DNA of 64,000 nucleotides. It comes from CAZBWS01 sp964495705. Its GTDB lineage: Bacteria; Pseudomonadota; Gammaproteobacteria; HTCC5015. The DNA is taken from contig CAZBWS010000007.1 in NCBI GenBank assembly GCA_964495705.1, positions 1-64,000 on the forward strand, read 5' to 3'. A program made the translations under genes and the position numbers. Under the pieces are notes generated by a model that was not told where the DNA came from, made no database searches, and saw only the letters and a list, made by a program, of their open reading frames with translations. Positions 26,644 to 35,501 of this stretch are shown piece by piece (the stretch's first letter is position 1; the number at the start of each line of letters is the position of its first letter).

Positions 26644-28953
26644 TTATTTAATGTGCTTTTTCAATTGCCAACGCCGTTGCGCATGTCTTCTGAAGCAACT
26701 CAATCGAGATTTGGAGTATTCCAGCATTCCACAATCTGAAGTTGCAGCCTTATTTACACTTGCATCCCTATACCTCTGCAGAACCTTGGCATGGGGGTGT
26801 CCGAAGCGACTTCGATAGCCTGCGGAGAAAATAACCCAGTCAGGATTAACGGCTTGTATAAAGTTCGTGCTAGATGAGCTATTACTGCCATGATGAGGGG
26901 CCAGTAATATATCCGACTGTAAGCTGGCACTATTATCGACAAGCCACTCCTCTACGGCTTTTTCTATATCCCCCGTTAGTAAAACAGACTGGTTTGCCGA
27001 CGAAATGCGCAACACACAGGAACGATTGTTGTGTGTTGGCCTTATTTTTGTATGCCCAGGTAATTTAGAAATGGGCCAGAGCATATCAAAATTAACACCA
27101 TCCCATTGCCACGAGCTGCCTCGGTGACATTGTTTCGCATTTAAACTGGTAAATACGCGTTCTGGTTCGCCACTGATTACACTGTAAATATCGACACTCT
27201 CAATCAAATGTGCCAGTCCCCCAAGATGATCTTTGTCGCCATGAGAAAGTATTAATTTATCAATTTTATTAATATGCTGGTTTTTTAGATAAGGCAGTAC
27301 AGCGGCTTGAACCGTATTGAATCCAGAGGGAAATTCGGGCCCAGTATCAAATAGCAATGAATGATTCTGAGTTTGTAAAAGTACCGATAACCCCTGACCA
27401 ACGTCGATAACTGCAAGTTTAAAATCACCTTTTTCTAACACCTGCTTGGCAGGTATTAAAGCTATTATGACAAGTATAGCCATCATCATTTTTAAGTACT
27501 TAGCTGTGCCTCTCGGCCAGAGGACTATAAGCATCAATAGTTGTAGTAATACAACTTGTTCAATGCTCAGTTGCCAGCTAATTGGGCTCGCCCAGGTGGC
27601 GGCATTAAATGCTTCAAGGAAGCTTAAAATACCTCGATATATTTCATCAATAAAACTGAGTATCCATACATTAGAAGTCGGCATGAGAATTTCTAATAAG
27701 CTTGCAAACAAGCATAAAGGCAATAAGACAACACTTACTAGGGGTATAAGCACCATATTTGCTACGGCCCCTAGTGTTGCTGAGCTGCCAAAGTAATATT
27801 GTAGAATAGGCCATAGTAGTACAGGTAATAGCAATTGAATTAAAAACACCTTCTTTGCCTTAGGTAGATAGGCTGGGAGTACATGTAAAATATAGGCTAT
27901 CCAAGCCACTGCCAGAAATGACAGAAACAAGCCTGCCCCTAACACAGCGGCAGGCTGAACCAATAGAATAAGTACTAATGCGATAGTAAAACTCTGTATT
28001 GAAAGCATGCGTTTACCCAGTGCGCATGCTAGATAAGCGACCGACAACATGATTAAGGCACGCTGTGTAGAAAGAGATAGCCCCGCCAGTATTGAATAGG
28101 CAGTGCAACCTAACCAAGAGCAAGCTAAATAGACTTTCAAAGGTGTGCGCCTGTATATGGCTATGCTGAGAAAGCGAGGTAGGAAAGTGGCATGCAAGAG
28201 AATAAATACTAGCGTTTTAGCTAAAAAGTAGAAAACTCCAGCTAACATGCCAATATGTAGCCCAGAGATAGCAAACAAATGAGCTGTTCCGCTATCAATA
28301 AATAGTTGGCGTTGGGCATAGCTTAAGCCATGTTTCTCTCCGAGCACCAGTGCAGCAACCAGGCTGCCTGCATCACCTGGATATGACTGCAAGGAGTCCC
28401 ATAGTCTTTGGCGAATATTTAAGCCCAAAGGGCTATATAGCCTATCCGCATGACGAATATAGCCTCGCCCATGCAAGTTGCGAGACAACATCCATTTTTC
28501 ATGGTCAAAGCCACCTGGGTTGGCATAGCCGTGAGGTCTTTTTAAGCGCACGGTAAATAGCCATACCTCACCTACTTTGGGGCTTACTGCGTCATCGTAC
28601 CAATTGAGCTGTAGTGATTTTATGTTTGCAATGGGTTGACTGTTTTTTACATCAACGATTAAGCGCCAACCCTTGTGTCGCTTTACCGGAATTTCAGCGA
28701 TTCTGGCCTTAATTGAAAGGTCTTTACCCTCTAGCTCAAGGGGGAGTAAATGATGGTAATAATCGTTTAAATAATTCCCCCCCCATAAAAAACCAATAAG
28801 TATCATCAACACAATAAAATAGTTTGATAGACATCGTTTAGAGAATAAGTAAACGCTAGCTATAAAGGCAAATAGAGAGACTAACAAGCTAGGCTCCGGC
28901 CAGTAAAATGCCGACAATATACCCAGAATAAATGCCGTAGATGCTATGAGCAT
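26644..28953 (-). CDS. comEC: ComEC/Rec2 DNA uptake channel
   Basis: This inner-membrane channel of about 769 residues admits single-stranded DNA during natural transformation. It has N-terminal DUF4131-type hydrophobic segments, the competence domain with GTAHLFAISGLHIGM and many helices, and a C-terminal metallo-beta-lactamase domain (LSHGDKDHLGGL, LLAPHHGSNSSSS) thought to degrade the non-entering strand. I chose the ATG at 28953, with AAAGGA upstream; an upstream ATG at 29004 would run into the divergent DUF2062 gene. Length and motifs look intact. A full 13-mer repeat lies inside at 28439-28451. Confidence 0.95.
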   Translation of the reverse strand: MLIASTAFILGILSAFYWPEPSLLVSLFAFIASVYLFSKRCLSNYFIVLMILIGFLWGGNYLNDYYHHLLPLELEGKDLSIKARIAEIPVKRHKGWRLIVDVKNSQPIANIKSLQLNWYDDAVSPKVGEVWLFTVRLKRPHGYANPGGFDHEKWMLSRNLHGRGYIRHADRLYSPLGLNIRQRLWDSLQSYPGDAGSLVAALVLGEKHGLSYAQRQLFIDSGTAHLFAISGLHIGMLAGVFYFLAKTLVFILLHATFLPRFLSIAIYRRTPLKVYLACSWLGCTAYSILAGLSLSTQRALIMLSVAYLACALGKRMLSIQSFTIALVLILLVQPAAVLGAGLFLSFLAVAWIAYILHVLPAYLPKAKKVFLIQLLLPVLLWPILQYYFGSSATLGAVANMVLIPLVSVVLLPLCLFASLLEILMPTSNVWILSFIDEIYRGILSFLEAFNAATWASPISWQLSIEQVVLLQLLMLIVLWPRGTAKYLKMMMAILVIIALIPAKQVLEKGDFKLAVIDVGQGLSVLLQTQNHSLLFDTGPEFPSGFNTVQAAVLPYLKNQHINKIDKLILSHGDKDHLGGLAHLIESVDIYSVISGEPERVFTSLNAKQCHRGSSWQWDGVNFDMLWPISKLPGHTKIRPTHNNRSCVLRISSANQSVLLTGDIEKAVEEWLVDNSASLQSDILLAPHHGSNSSSSTNFIQAVNPDWVIFSAGYRSRFGHPHAKVLQRYRDASVNKAATSDCGMLEYSKSRLSCFRRHAQRRWQLKKHIK
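28439..28451 (-). repeat. Putative uptake sequence, full 13-mer ATGCGGATAGGCT
   Basis: Exact, inside comEC. Confidence 0.8.
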
Positions 28954-28997
28954 GCGGTATTGTCCTTTATAATTCTGTGACTTACAGCGGTCACTCC

Positions 28998-29570
28998 ATG
29001 TCACTAAAGCATAGACTACAAAAACTACTCCCTTCTCCAGAGTCTTTTAAGCAAGATAAACGCTTAAAAATACTGGGGGACTGGTTACATGACCCAAACA
29101 TTTGGCATATCAATCGTCGTTCGGTATCAGGGGCTTTTGGTATTGGCTTTGCGGCTGCATGGTGCCCCTTTCCGATACAAATGTTTTTAGCGGCTGCTCT
29201 GGCCATCTACTTTCGTAAAAACCTACCCGTAGCCGCATTTACAACCTGGATTACCAACCCAATTACCGTTCCCCCCATGTTCTATTTTGCTTATTGGGTC
29301 GGCACCCTAATACTGGGTATTCAGCCCATCAGCTTGATGGACTTAGACATACAACTATCTCTAGATTGGTTTTTTACTCAGCTAGGGGCTAGCTGGAGAC
29401 CCTTTTTCTTAGGTTGCGCTGTACTTTCTATGGTCTCAGGAACACTGGGGTATTTGGCCATGCAATTGCTTTGGCGCTACCATGTATTGACAAAGATTAA
29501 GCAACGTAAACAGCGAATGATCAATCGTATACGACACACCCCTCCTATGGACGATCAAAACACTGACTGA
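28998..29570 (+). CDS. DUF2062 membrane protein
   Basis: This protein of about 190 residues has three hydrophobic helices (near 50-70, 85-110, 140-165) and the family motif WCPFPIQM followed by NLPVAAFTTWITNPITVPPMF. The ATG at 28998 fits the family start; a GTG at 28977 is also in frame. It is divergent from comEC, a neighbour it keeps in related genomes. Function unknown. Confidence 0.88.
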   Translation: MSLKHRLQKLLPSPESFKQDKRLKILGDWLHDPNIWHINRRSVSGAFGIGFAAAWCPFPIQMFLAAALAIYFRKNLPVAAFTTWITNPITVPPMFYFAYWVGTLILGIQPISLMDLDIQLSLDWFFTQLGASWRPFFLGCAVLSMVSGTLGYLAMQLLWRYHVLTKIKQRKQRMINRIRHTPPMDDQNTD

Positions 29571-29575
29571 AAATC

Positions 29576-30244
29576 ATGAGTAGTATCGACGTTCTTTTTC
29601 ACCGTGACTTTATATTCGCTATGCTATGTCATAGCTTTATTGCACCCAGCTTGATCGTGGCTGTGTTTTGGTTGCTAGATAAGGCTAATCAGAGTGCTCG
29701 CGGGTCAAGTTGGGTTACTGAACTCAACAACTGGACCACTCAGCACATATGGCTACCTCTAGCGAGAATTATAGCCATACTTTTATTTGTTACTATGGCC
29801 CACCCTATCCTCTTCGGTATAGATTCAGCTAGCTCAATACCAGTACTCTTAGATTCACACCGCATTAACACCTTAATTAATGTATTGTTTTTACTCAGTA
29901 TCTTTCTCCCACTCTTACCTATAGTGGGAAAAATGCACTCTTTGATCCTGCCTGTACAAAGCCTAGCGGCTGCTCAACTACTGTTTAGCTGGATGAATCA
30001 ACGCGATTATCAATTGGATATTACTTTTTTACCCAGCTTCAATACATTAATGTTGCTCAGCAGCCTGATTATTGCCAGCCACTTTATCGGTCAGTATACA
30101 GCCCGTTATATTGGGCGACTTTTAGATGAAAATTTTAATGTAGAGGGTAGTACAGACTTGATTTTTCAATCAGTGTTACTACTTCTACAAGGGCCATTAC
30201 TACTGGTTTATACCGTAGGGCTTGGCTCACAGCTTACTCATTAA
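29576..30244 (+). CDS. Six-helix membrane protein of unknown function
   Basis: This 222-residue protein has about six hydrophobic segments and short loops, and I recognise no family motif. It starts 5 nt after the DUF2062 stop and is followed 15 nt later by the YqhA-like gene, so the three form an operon of small inner-membrane proteins. The coding potential is clear from codon use and gene packing. Confidence 0.7.
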   Translation: MSSIDVLFHRDFIFAMLCHSFIAPSLIVAVFWLLDKANQSARGSSWVTELNNWTTQHIWLPLARIIAILLFVTMAHPILFGIDSASSIPVLLDSHRINTLINVLFLLSIFLPLLPIVGKMHSLILPVQSLAAAQLLFSWMNQRDYQLDITFLPSFNTLMLLSSLIIASHFIGQYTARYIGRLLDENFNVEGSTDLIFQSVLLLLQGPLLLVYTVGLGSQLTH

Positions 30245-30259
30245 TACGCATAGGAAAAC

Positions 30260-30784
30260 ATGTTAAAGAATATTGAAAAAGGCTTAGAGGCCACGATTTT
30301 TAAAAGCCGTTGGCTATTGGCGCCCTTTTATTTAGGGCTGATATTCAGCATTATTTTGCTATTTATTAAATTTGTCCAAGAGTTTTGGCACATTGCCAGC
30401 CATATTGTCACCGCTTCTGAAAGTGATGTGATTATTGGTATTCTTGCTCTAGTAGATATGTCTTTAGTGGGCAGTTTATTGCTAATGATCATATTCAGTG
30501 GCTATGAAATTTTTGTCTCAAAAATCGATATAGCTGACCATGAAGACCGTCCTGGCTGGATGGGTAAAGTAGATTTCTCTGGACTAAAGCTCAAAGTAAT
30601 TGGAGCAATTGTTGCCATCTCTGCTATCGACCTTCTCAAAGCCTTTATGAATATGCCAGCCGAGCTCAGCGCTGAAAACGAAAGCACCCTATACTGGAAG
30701 GTCTGTATTCACATGGCCTTTGTTTTTTCAGGGGTGTTATTTGCTGTGATGGACAAAATTGCTGGGGATACGGTTAAGCACTAG
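30260..30784 (+). CDS. YqhA/UPF0114 family membrane protein
   Basis: This 174-residue protein matches the UPF0114 pattern: an N-terminal KSRWLLAPFYLGLIF, a helix with LVDMSLVGSLLLMIIFSGYE, and the SGLKLKVIGAIVAISAIDLLKAFM segment. Four transmembrane helices are visible. Function is unknown. The transcript ends at the terminator built from two copies of the repeated word. Confidence 0.87.
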   Translation: MLKNIEKGLEATIFKSRWLLAPFYLGLIFSIILLFIKFVQEFWHIASHIVTASESDVIIGILALVDMSLVGSLLLMIIFSGYEIFVSKIDIADHEDRPGWMGKVDFSGLKLKVIGAIVAISAIDLLKAFMNMPAELSAENESTLYWKVCIHMAFVFSGVLFAVMDKIAGDTVKH

Positions 30785-30809
30785 AGCTGGCACTTAATCG
30801 GTACAATGA

Positions 30810-30822
30810 ATGCGGATAGCCT
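30810..30822 (+). repeat. Putative uptake sequence, full 13-mer ATGCGGATAGCCT
   Basis: Left arm of the intergenic terminator. Confidence 0.85.
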
Positions 30823-30827
30823 CTCAG

Positions 30828-30840
30828 AGGCTATCCGCAT
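30828..30840 (-). repeat. Putative uptake sequence, full 13-mer ATGCGGATAGCCT
   Basis: Right arm of the intergenic terminator. Confidence 0.85.
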
Positions 30841-30843
30841 TTT

Positions 30844-32028
30844 TTATGCCTCATTCAATAAACTCTCCAAACAGTGCTCTTTAATGCCATAGTAAGTCTT
30901 GATTTCGGCAATTTGCTTCAGCACTTCAGTTTTGTGTTGTTCATCGGGCTTGGCATTCTTGACTGCTAAGATCATTTTGTTTTTATTGGTATGCTCTAAG
31001 CTAATAAATTCAAAGACTTTAGTCGTATACCCGTTAGCCTCTAAAAAAAGCGCACGTAAAGAGTCAGTGACCATCTCTGCCTGTTGCCCCATGTGGACAC
31101 CATATTGCAGCATAGGCTGAAACAGTTCTGGACTTTGCATTTGTGGGCGTATTTGCTTATGACAGCAAGGTGAACACATGATGATGCCCGCCTCTGCCTG
31201 TATGCCGTAGTTAATGGCATAGTCAGTGGCTACGTCACAGGCATGTAGAGCGATCATTACGTCGGTCTGTTTGGGGGCATGAGTTTTCACGTCCCCGCAG
31301 ACAAACTCTAAGCCTTGATGGTCCAACGCCGCCTTATTACATAGATCAGCCAGATTTTGGCGCAGCTCGACACCCGTCACCTGAGCTTTATTGCCCATGC
31401 TGTGACTGAGATAATCGTGTACCGCAAAGGTCAAATAGCCTTTCCCCGAGCCAAAATCAACGACTTTCACCGGCTTCTCTTTATCGATGGGGGAAACATT
31501 CAGTGCTTGACTGAATACCTCGACAAACTTATTAATCTGCTTCCATTTGCGCGACATTGCTGGAATAACATTGTGTTGCTTATCCGTTACACCCAGCTGA
31601 ATCAAGAAAGGACGGCTTACATCAACAAAGCGATACTTTTCTCTATTGTGGTCACGATTGTATTTAGTATCGGCCGCAGCTTTACTATTATGCAGGCTGA
31701 TATTGATCTTGCCTTTCTTACTAATATCAACCTGTATACCTGAGTCAAGTAAGCTTAGATGTGCACTTTTGAAGTCACTGCCAAGCAATGACTGGATCAG
31801 TTCCACACTGGCTCTGTAGTCATGATTTTTAGTAATGTGATTGGTTTGGTGCTCGTATACAAAAGATAACTGGGGATTACCCTGTAAAGTAACTGGGCGA
31901 ATACTAATACGACGCAGGCTCTTATCTTCCCCACGATGCTTGCTGAGTAACAAGGTTTTTAGGTTGTTATTATTTAAAGCTTCTGTGAGCTTACTATAGA
32001 AGTATTCTAAGTTATTAGTGTTAGTCAT
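30844..32028 (-). CDS. SAM-dependent methyltransferase (Methyltransf_32-like)
   Basis: This 394-residue protein has a Rossmann methyltransferase core: motif I VVDFGSGKGYLTFAVHDYL (about 190), acidic loop GVELRQ, GDVKTHAPKQTDVMIALHACD, then CSPCCHKQ, a cysteine/histidine patch typical of the Methyltransf_32/METTL25 group. The N-terminal 170 residues are a separate domain I do not recognise. The substrate is unknown, with RNA plausible for the family. It lies 25 nt downstream of lolD. Confidence 0.85.
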   Translation of the reverse strand: MTNTNNLEYFYSKLTEALNNNNLKTLLLSKHRGEDKSLRRISIRPVTLQGNPQLSFVYEHQTNHITKNHDYRASVELIQSLLGSDFKSAHLSLLDSGIQVDISKKGKINISLHNSKAAADTKYNRDHNREKYRFVDVSRPFLIQLGVTDKQHNVIPAMSRKWKQINKFVEVFSQALNVSPIDKEKPVKVVDFGSGKGYLTFAVHDYLSHSMGNKAQVTGVELRQNLADLCNKAALDHQGLEFVCGDVKTHAPKQTDVMIALHACDVATDYAINYGIQAEAGIIMCSPCCHKQIRPQMQSPELFQPMLQYGVHMGQQAEMVTDSLRALFLEANGYTTKVFEFISLEHTNKNKMILAVKNAKPDEQHKTEVLKQIAEIKTYYGIKEHCLESLLNEA

Positions 32029-32053
32029 GGTTATTTAATAGATAGCTTATGAA

Positions 32054-32743
32054 TTAAACGACAGAATGTTGCTCTGACAGCACTCCGCTATCCATTCGTA
32101 AAACGCTATCCATTTTCTTCGCCAGTACCGTGTCGTGAGTCACAATAATAAAACTCGTTTGCAGCTCTTGCTTTAACTTCAATAGAATATCAAACACCTG
32201 TTCTGCGGTTTCTGAATCTAAATTCCCTGTTGGCTCATCAGCCAACACACAGGCCGGTTTAGTCACTAGTGCTCGAGCAATGGCAGCGCGTTGGCGCTCT
32301 CCACCAGACAACTCGCCAGGCTTATGTTCTAAGCGATGGCCTAGACCAACCTGTTCGAGCATTATGGTTGCCTGGTCTCTGGCCTGTGCGGGTTTGGTGC
32401 CTCGTATCAATAAGGGCATGGCAACATTTTCTACCGCGGTAAATTCCGCTAATAAGTGATGAAACTGATAAACAAAGCCTAGGTGTTGATTGCGCAGCTC
32501 TCCACTTTTGATAGCACTAAGTTTATGTATTTCTTGCCCCATGACTTTTACTTGGCCTTCAGTCGGTGAATCTAGGCCGCCAAGTATTTGTAATAGTGTT
32601 GATTTGCCCGAGCCAGAGGCTCCCACAATTGCCAAGCTCTGGCCAGCATCTAAACGTAAATTCACGCCCTTTAATACATGGGTTTCTACACCGTCTTGAT
32701 AGTCTTTAAATAGTTCTGTGCACTCAATTACCGCATTATTCAT
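32054..32743 (-). CDS. lolD: Lipoprotein-releasing system ATPase LolD
   Basis: This 229-residue ABC ATPase powers release of lipoproteins from the inner membrane. Walker A is GASGSGKST, the Q-loop region has YQFHHLLAEFTA, the signature is LSGGERQR, and Walker B is VLADEPTG. The ATG at 32743 matches the E. coli start and overlaps the lolC stop (ATGAATAA); longer frames upstream are an artefact of overlap. Confidence 0.95.
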   Translation of the reverse strand: MNNAVIECTELFKDYQDGVETHVLKGVNLRLDAGQSLAIVGASGSGKSTLLQILGGLDSPTEGQVKVMGQEIHKLSAIKSGELRNQHLGFVYQFHHLLAEFTAVENVAMPLLIRGTKPAQARDQATIMLEQVGLGHRLEHKPGELSGGERQRAAIARALVTKPACVLADEPTGNLDSETAEQVFDILLKLKQELQTSFIIVTHDTVLAKKMDSVLRMDSGVLSEQHSVV

Positions 32744-33986
32744 AGCGTAGCGCCTCCGCAGGCTGTACTTGTGCGGCACGCCAAGCGGGGTAGATGGTGG
32801 CCAAGATGGAAACAATGAAGGCAAATAAGCCAGCAACTAATACATTTTCTAAGCGTAGCTCAGAGGGTAAGTCACTGATGTAATAGACATCAGCGGCCAA
32901 AAACTTGAAGTTAAATAAAGACTCCACTGCTGAGATAGCTTGGCCTATATAGGCCCCAGAGATAGCCCCTGTGATCATGCCAATGATAGTGCCAATCACG
33001 CCGACCATCGTGCCCTGTACCATGAAAATCTTCATAATACTGCGCGGTGATGCGCCTAGCGTACGCAGGATAGCGATATCTGCCTGCTTATCCGTGACCA
33101 CCATAATTAAGGTTGAAATAATATTGAAAGCAGCCACTGCAACGATCAAGGTAAGAATTATAAACATTACCATACGTTCAGTTTTGATGGCGCTAAAGAA
33201 GTTTGCATGGCGGCGTGTCCAGTCATCTACCCAATAAGCCTCACCCAGCGTATCCGCAACCTCTTGTGCCGTCTGTCTAGCATTAAACATATCGGTCAGT
33301 TTTAAGCGTACACCCGTCACACTGCCCTTGGGCATGCGAAATAATTTGGCGGCATCAACGCTGTGCATAAACACTAAGGCGCTGTCATATTCATGCATGC
33401 CCAGCTCAAATACACCACTTACTGTGAATGTTTTTAAGCGAGGAATAAAGCCCGCTGCAGTAATATTAGTTTGCGGGGTAATTACAGTGACTTTGTCCCC
33501 TAAACCCAAGCGCAATGCATAGGCCAGTTCTTTACCTAGAATAATATTCCAGTCCCCAGCCTGTAAACTATTAATACGCCCGGCGACCATTTTATCCTCA
33601 ACATCAGCCACCTCCCCTTCATACTGAGGCAGTATACCGCGAGAGATTGCACCACTTACCTTACCGCCACTGCTAAGCATTAACTGGCCTTCTACATAGG
33701 GGGCAGCACCAAGGACGTCTTTATGACCTTTTACTTGCTCTAATACGCTATCCCAGTCTTGTAGTACGCCGCTATAATCTGAAATTGTAGCGTGGGAGGC
33801 CATGCCTAAAATACGGTTGCGTAACTCTGATTCAAAACCGTTCATCACAGAAATGATGGTTATCAAGGCCCAAACACCTATAGCAATACCAAAAATGGAG
33901 ATTAAGGAAATAAAGGAAATGAAATTATTGCGGCGCTTAGCACGTGTATAGCGTAGGCCGATGAAAAATTCGTAGGGTTGAAACAT
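32736..33986 (-). CDS. lolC: Lipoprotein-releasing system transmembrane protein LolC/LolE
   Basis: This 416-residue permease has the family layout: a first helix near 20-45 (FISFISLISIFGIAIGVWALI), a periplasmic domain about 50-270 and three C-terminal helices (MFIILTLIVAVAAF; GVIGTIIGMITGAISGAYIG; FAFIVSILATIYPAW). It pairs with LolD downstream. Only one permease gene is in this cluster; no lolE follows lolD, so it may act as a homodimer (LolF-like) or lolE may be elsewhere. Symbol assigned by family, not by proven C/E identity. Confidence 0.9.
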   Translation of the reverse strand: MFQPYEFFIGLRYTRAKRRNNFISFISLISIFGIAIGVWALITIISVMNGFESELRNRILGMASHATISDYSGVLQDWDSVLEQVKGHKDVLGAAPYVEGQLMLSSGGKVSGAISRGILPQYEGEVADVEDKMVAGRINSLQAGDWNIILGKELAYALRLGLGDKVTVITPQTNITAAGFIPRLKTFTVSGVFELGMHEYDSALVFMHSVDAAKLFRMPKGSVTGVRLKLTDMFNARQTAQEVADTLGEAYWVDDWTRRHANFFSAIKTERMVMFIILTLIVAVAAFNIISTLIMVVTDKQADIAILRTLGASPRSIMKIFMVQGTMVGVIGTIIGMITGAISGAYIGQAISAVESLFNFKFLAADVYYISDLPSELRLENVLVAGLFAFIVSILATIYPAWRAAQVQPAEALRYE

Positions 33987-34217
33987 AAAATGCTTTTAAG
34001 CCATATATAGAGTGATGCGGATTAAAACATAGAACAGAACAATAAACACGGGTATTAAAGGGATTAATGCTGAGTAATAAAACTAATATATTCTTCTTCA
34101 ACATAAAAAATGGCGTGTATCCCCAGGCTTGCAATATCTTGCTAAGTGCCATTATTAAATTGTTGTTTTTAGCCTTTTATACAATATCTTCTAATGGCCC
34201 CTCTATCGCGCTCGCAA

Positions 34218-34907
34218 CTAGCAACGGACTTGTTTAATAATGCGGATATGCTCAAAACTTACTTCGCAGGTAAATGCATACACTTCAACGCCCTTATTTT
34301 TAGCCTGTACCAGTATATCCGCATACTCAGCATCAAACTCAGGGGCCGTGCGCAGCTGATGTATATCGTCACGCTGTATACAAAACAACATAGCTACGCG
34401 GTGCCCCTGCTGCTTCAATGTCATTAATTCCTGTAGGTGTTTGCGCCCACGTTGAGTTTTAGCATCGGGGAACAGTGCCACACCAGGCTCGCTGCTCGCG
34501 GTCACACTTTTCACTTCGACATAACAATCAAGACCGCCTCCAGTGAACAAAAAGTCTAAACGACTATTGCCTACCTTAACTTCTCGCTGGCAATATAAGT
34601 ATTCATCAAAGGGACTTAATAAGCCAGCTTGCCAAGCTTCTTCAACTAAATCATTCGCACGCGCTGAATATATACCTACAAGATTAGTCTGATCACTGGC
34701 CAGCTCCCAGCTATAGTCTAATTTACGTTTTGGAGAAGGAGCATAACGTAGCCAAACCTTACTTCCCTCGTCTTGGCAACCCAACATTGCCCCAGTATTA
34801 GGGCAGTGGGCAGTAACGATATCGCCATTGCATAATTCAACGTCTGCTAAAAATCGTTTATAACGCCGTATAAGCTTGCCTTGGATAAGGTCTTTGTCAA
34901 ATTTCAT
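34218..34907 (-). CDS. sfsA: SfsA family protein
   Basis: This 229-residue protein has the family motifs HCPNTGAMLGC, YTWE-like SWELA, NSRLDFLF and YVEVKSVT, then FPDAKTQRGRKHLQEL. The fold is nuclease-like and E. coli SfsA binds DNA, but the physiological role is unsettled. Two 9-mer copies (34240 and 34316) in opposite orientation lie in its 3' part. Confidence 0.93.
   Translation of the reverse strand: MKFDKDLIQGKLIRRYKRFLADVELCNGDIVTAHCPNTGAMLGCQDEGSKVWLRYAPSPKRKLDYSWELASDQTNLVGIYSARANDLVEEAWQAGLLSPFDEYLYCQREVKVGNSRLDFLFTGGGLDCYVEVKSVTASSEPGVALFPDAKTQRGRKHLQELMTLKQQGHRVAMLFCIQRDDIHQLRTAPEFDAEYADILVQAKNKGVEVYAFTCEVSFEHIRIIKQVRC
34240..34248 (+). repeat. Repeated 9-mer ATGCGGATA
   Basis: Exact 9-mer followed by TGCT (12 of the 13 consensus bases if S/G position is ignored); in sfsA. 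Confidence 0.65.
34316..34324 (-). repeat. Repeated 9-mer ATGCGGATA
   Basis: Exact 9-mer in sfsA, opposite orientation to 34240. Confidence 0.6.
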
Positions 34908-35057
34908 GCCGTTATAATCCCAAAAAAATCAATCAACTACTATACTTTCTTAATGTAGAGTTAAACGTAGACTTAAAATGGTTAAGCTTGTTATAGTTCA
35001 ACAAAATATGGCTTTGCCAATAATGATACGGTTACATCCATCTGGAGAGATGACGCT

Positions 35058-35501
35058 ATGAAAAAATTCACCGCCCCCTTAATAGCTGCAGCATTACTGA
35101 CCACTCTAAGTTCAGCCCATGCAGAACTACCCAGCACGGGAACCATGTTAGACGCAGTGATTGCAGAATACGGCGAGCCAACTGACAAAACCTTGCCAAT
35201 TGGCCAGCCTGCCATTACTCGCTGGATGTACGATAGCTTTACCGTCGTATTTGAGAATGATCATGTTATACACTCCTTTGCTAGGCTCAACAGGGTAGAA
35301 AACCGTGAACTGGGGGATATCCCTGAACGTCCCTATTTTGTAAGCTTGATTGACCAAACACGTAACAAGCCCGAGGTCGCCTTAAAGTCCGTTGACATCA
35401 TTCAAAGTAATGTTTCAGTCCATGAAGAGAAAATGCAAATTCACGAGGCAGATACAGTAGCAGATACTATTAAGTCCCTAGAAATGGCCACACCACAATA
35501 A
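35058..35501 (+). CDS. Small exported protein of unknown function
   Basis: This 147-residue protein has a clear signal peptide (MKKFTAPLIAAALLTTLSSAHA). The mature part contains EYGEPTDKTLPIGQPAITRWMYDSFTVVFENDHVIHS, a pattern like small periplasmic proteins seen in Pseudomonas-type genomes but without assigned function. A good ribosome site (GGAGAGATGACGCT) precedes the ATG. Its stop is immediately followed by the GTG of the deiminase-like gene, so the two are coupled. Confidence 0.75.
   Translation: MKKFTAPLIAAALLTTLSSAHAELPSTGTMLDAVIAEYGEPTDKTLPIGQPAITRWMYDSFTVVFENDHVIHSFARLNRVENRELGDIPERPYFVSLIDQTRNKPEVALKSVDIIQSNVSVHEEKMQIHEADTVADTIKSLEMATPQ

Larger units (their letters stand above)
30809..30845. 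terminator. Terminator made from an inverted pair of the ATGCGGATAGCCT repeat
   Basis: The arms AATGCGGATAGCCTCT and AGAGGCTATCCGCATT are perfectly complementary over 16 bp around one base and are followed by six T. It lies between convergent genes, only 24 bases after the YqhA-like stop and touching the stop of the methyltransferase gene. Inverted pairs of uptake sequences used as terminators are typical of Neisseria and Haemophilus. Confidence 0.92.

Noticed and set aside
33937..34152. 71-codon minus-strand frame overlapping the lolC start
   Set aside because: It overlaps lolC out of frame, has no ribosome site and no family features.
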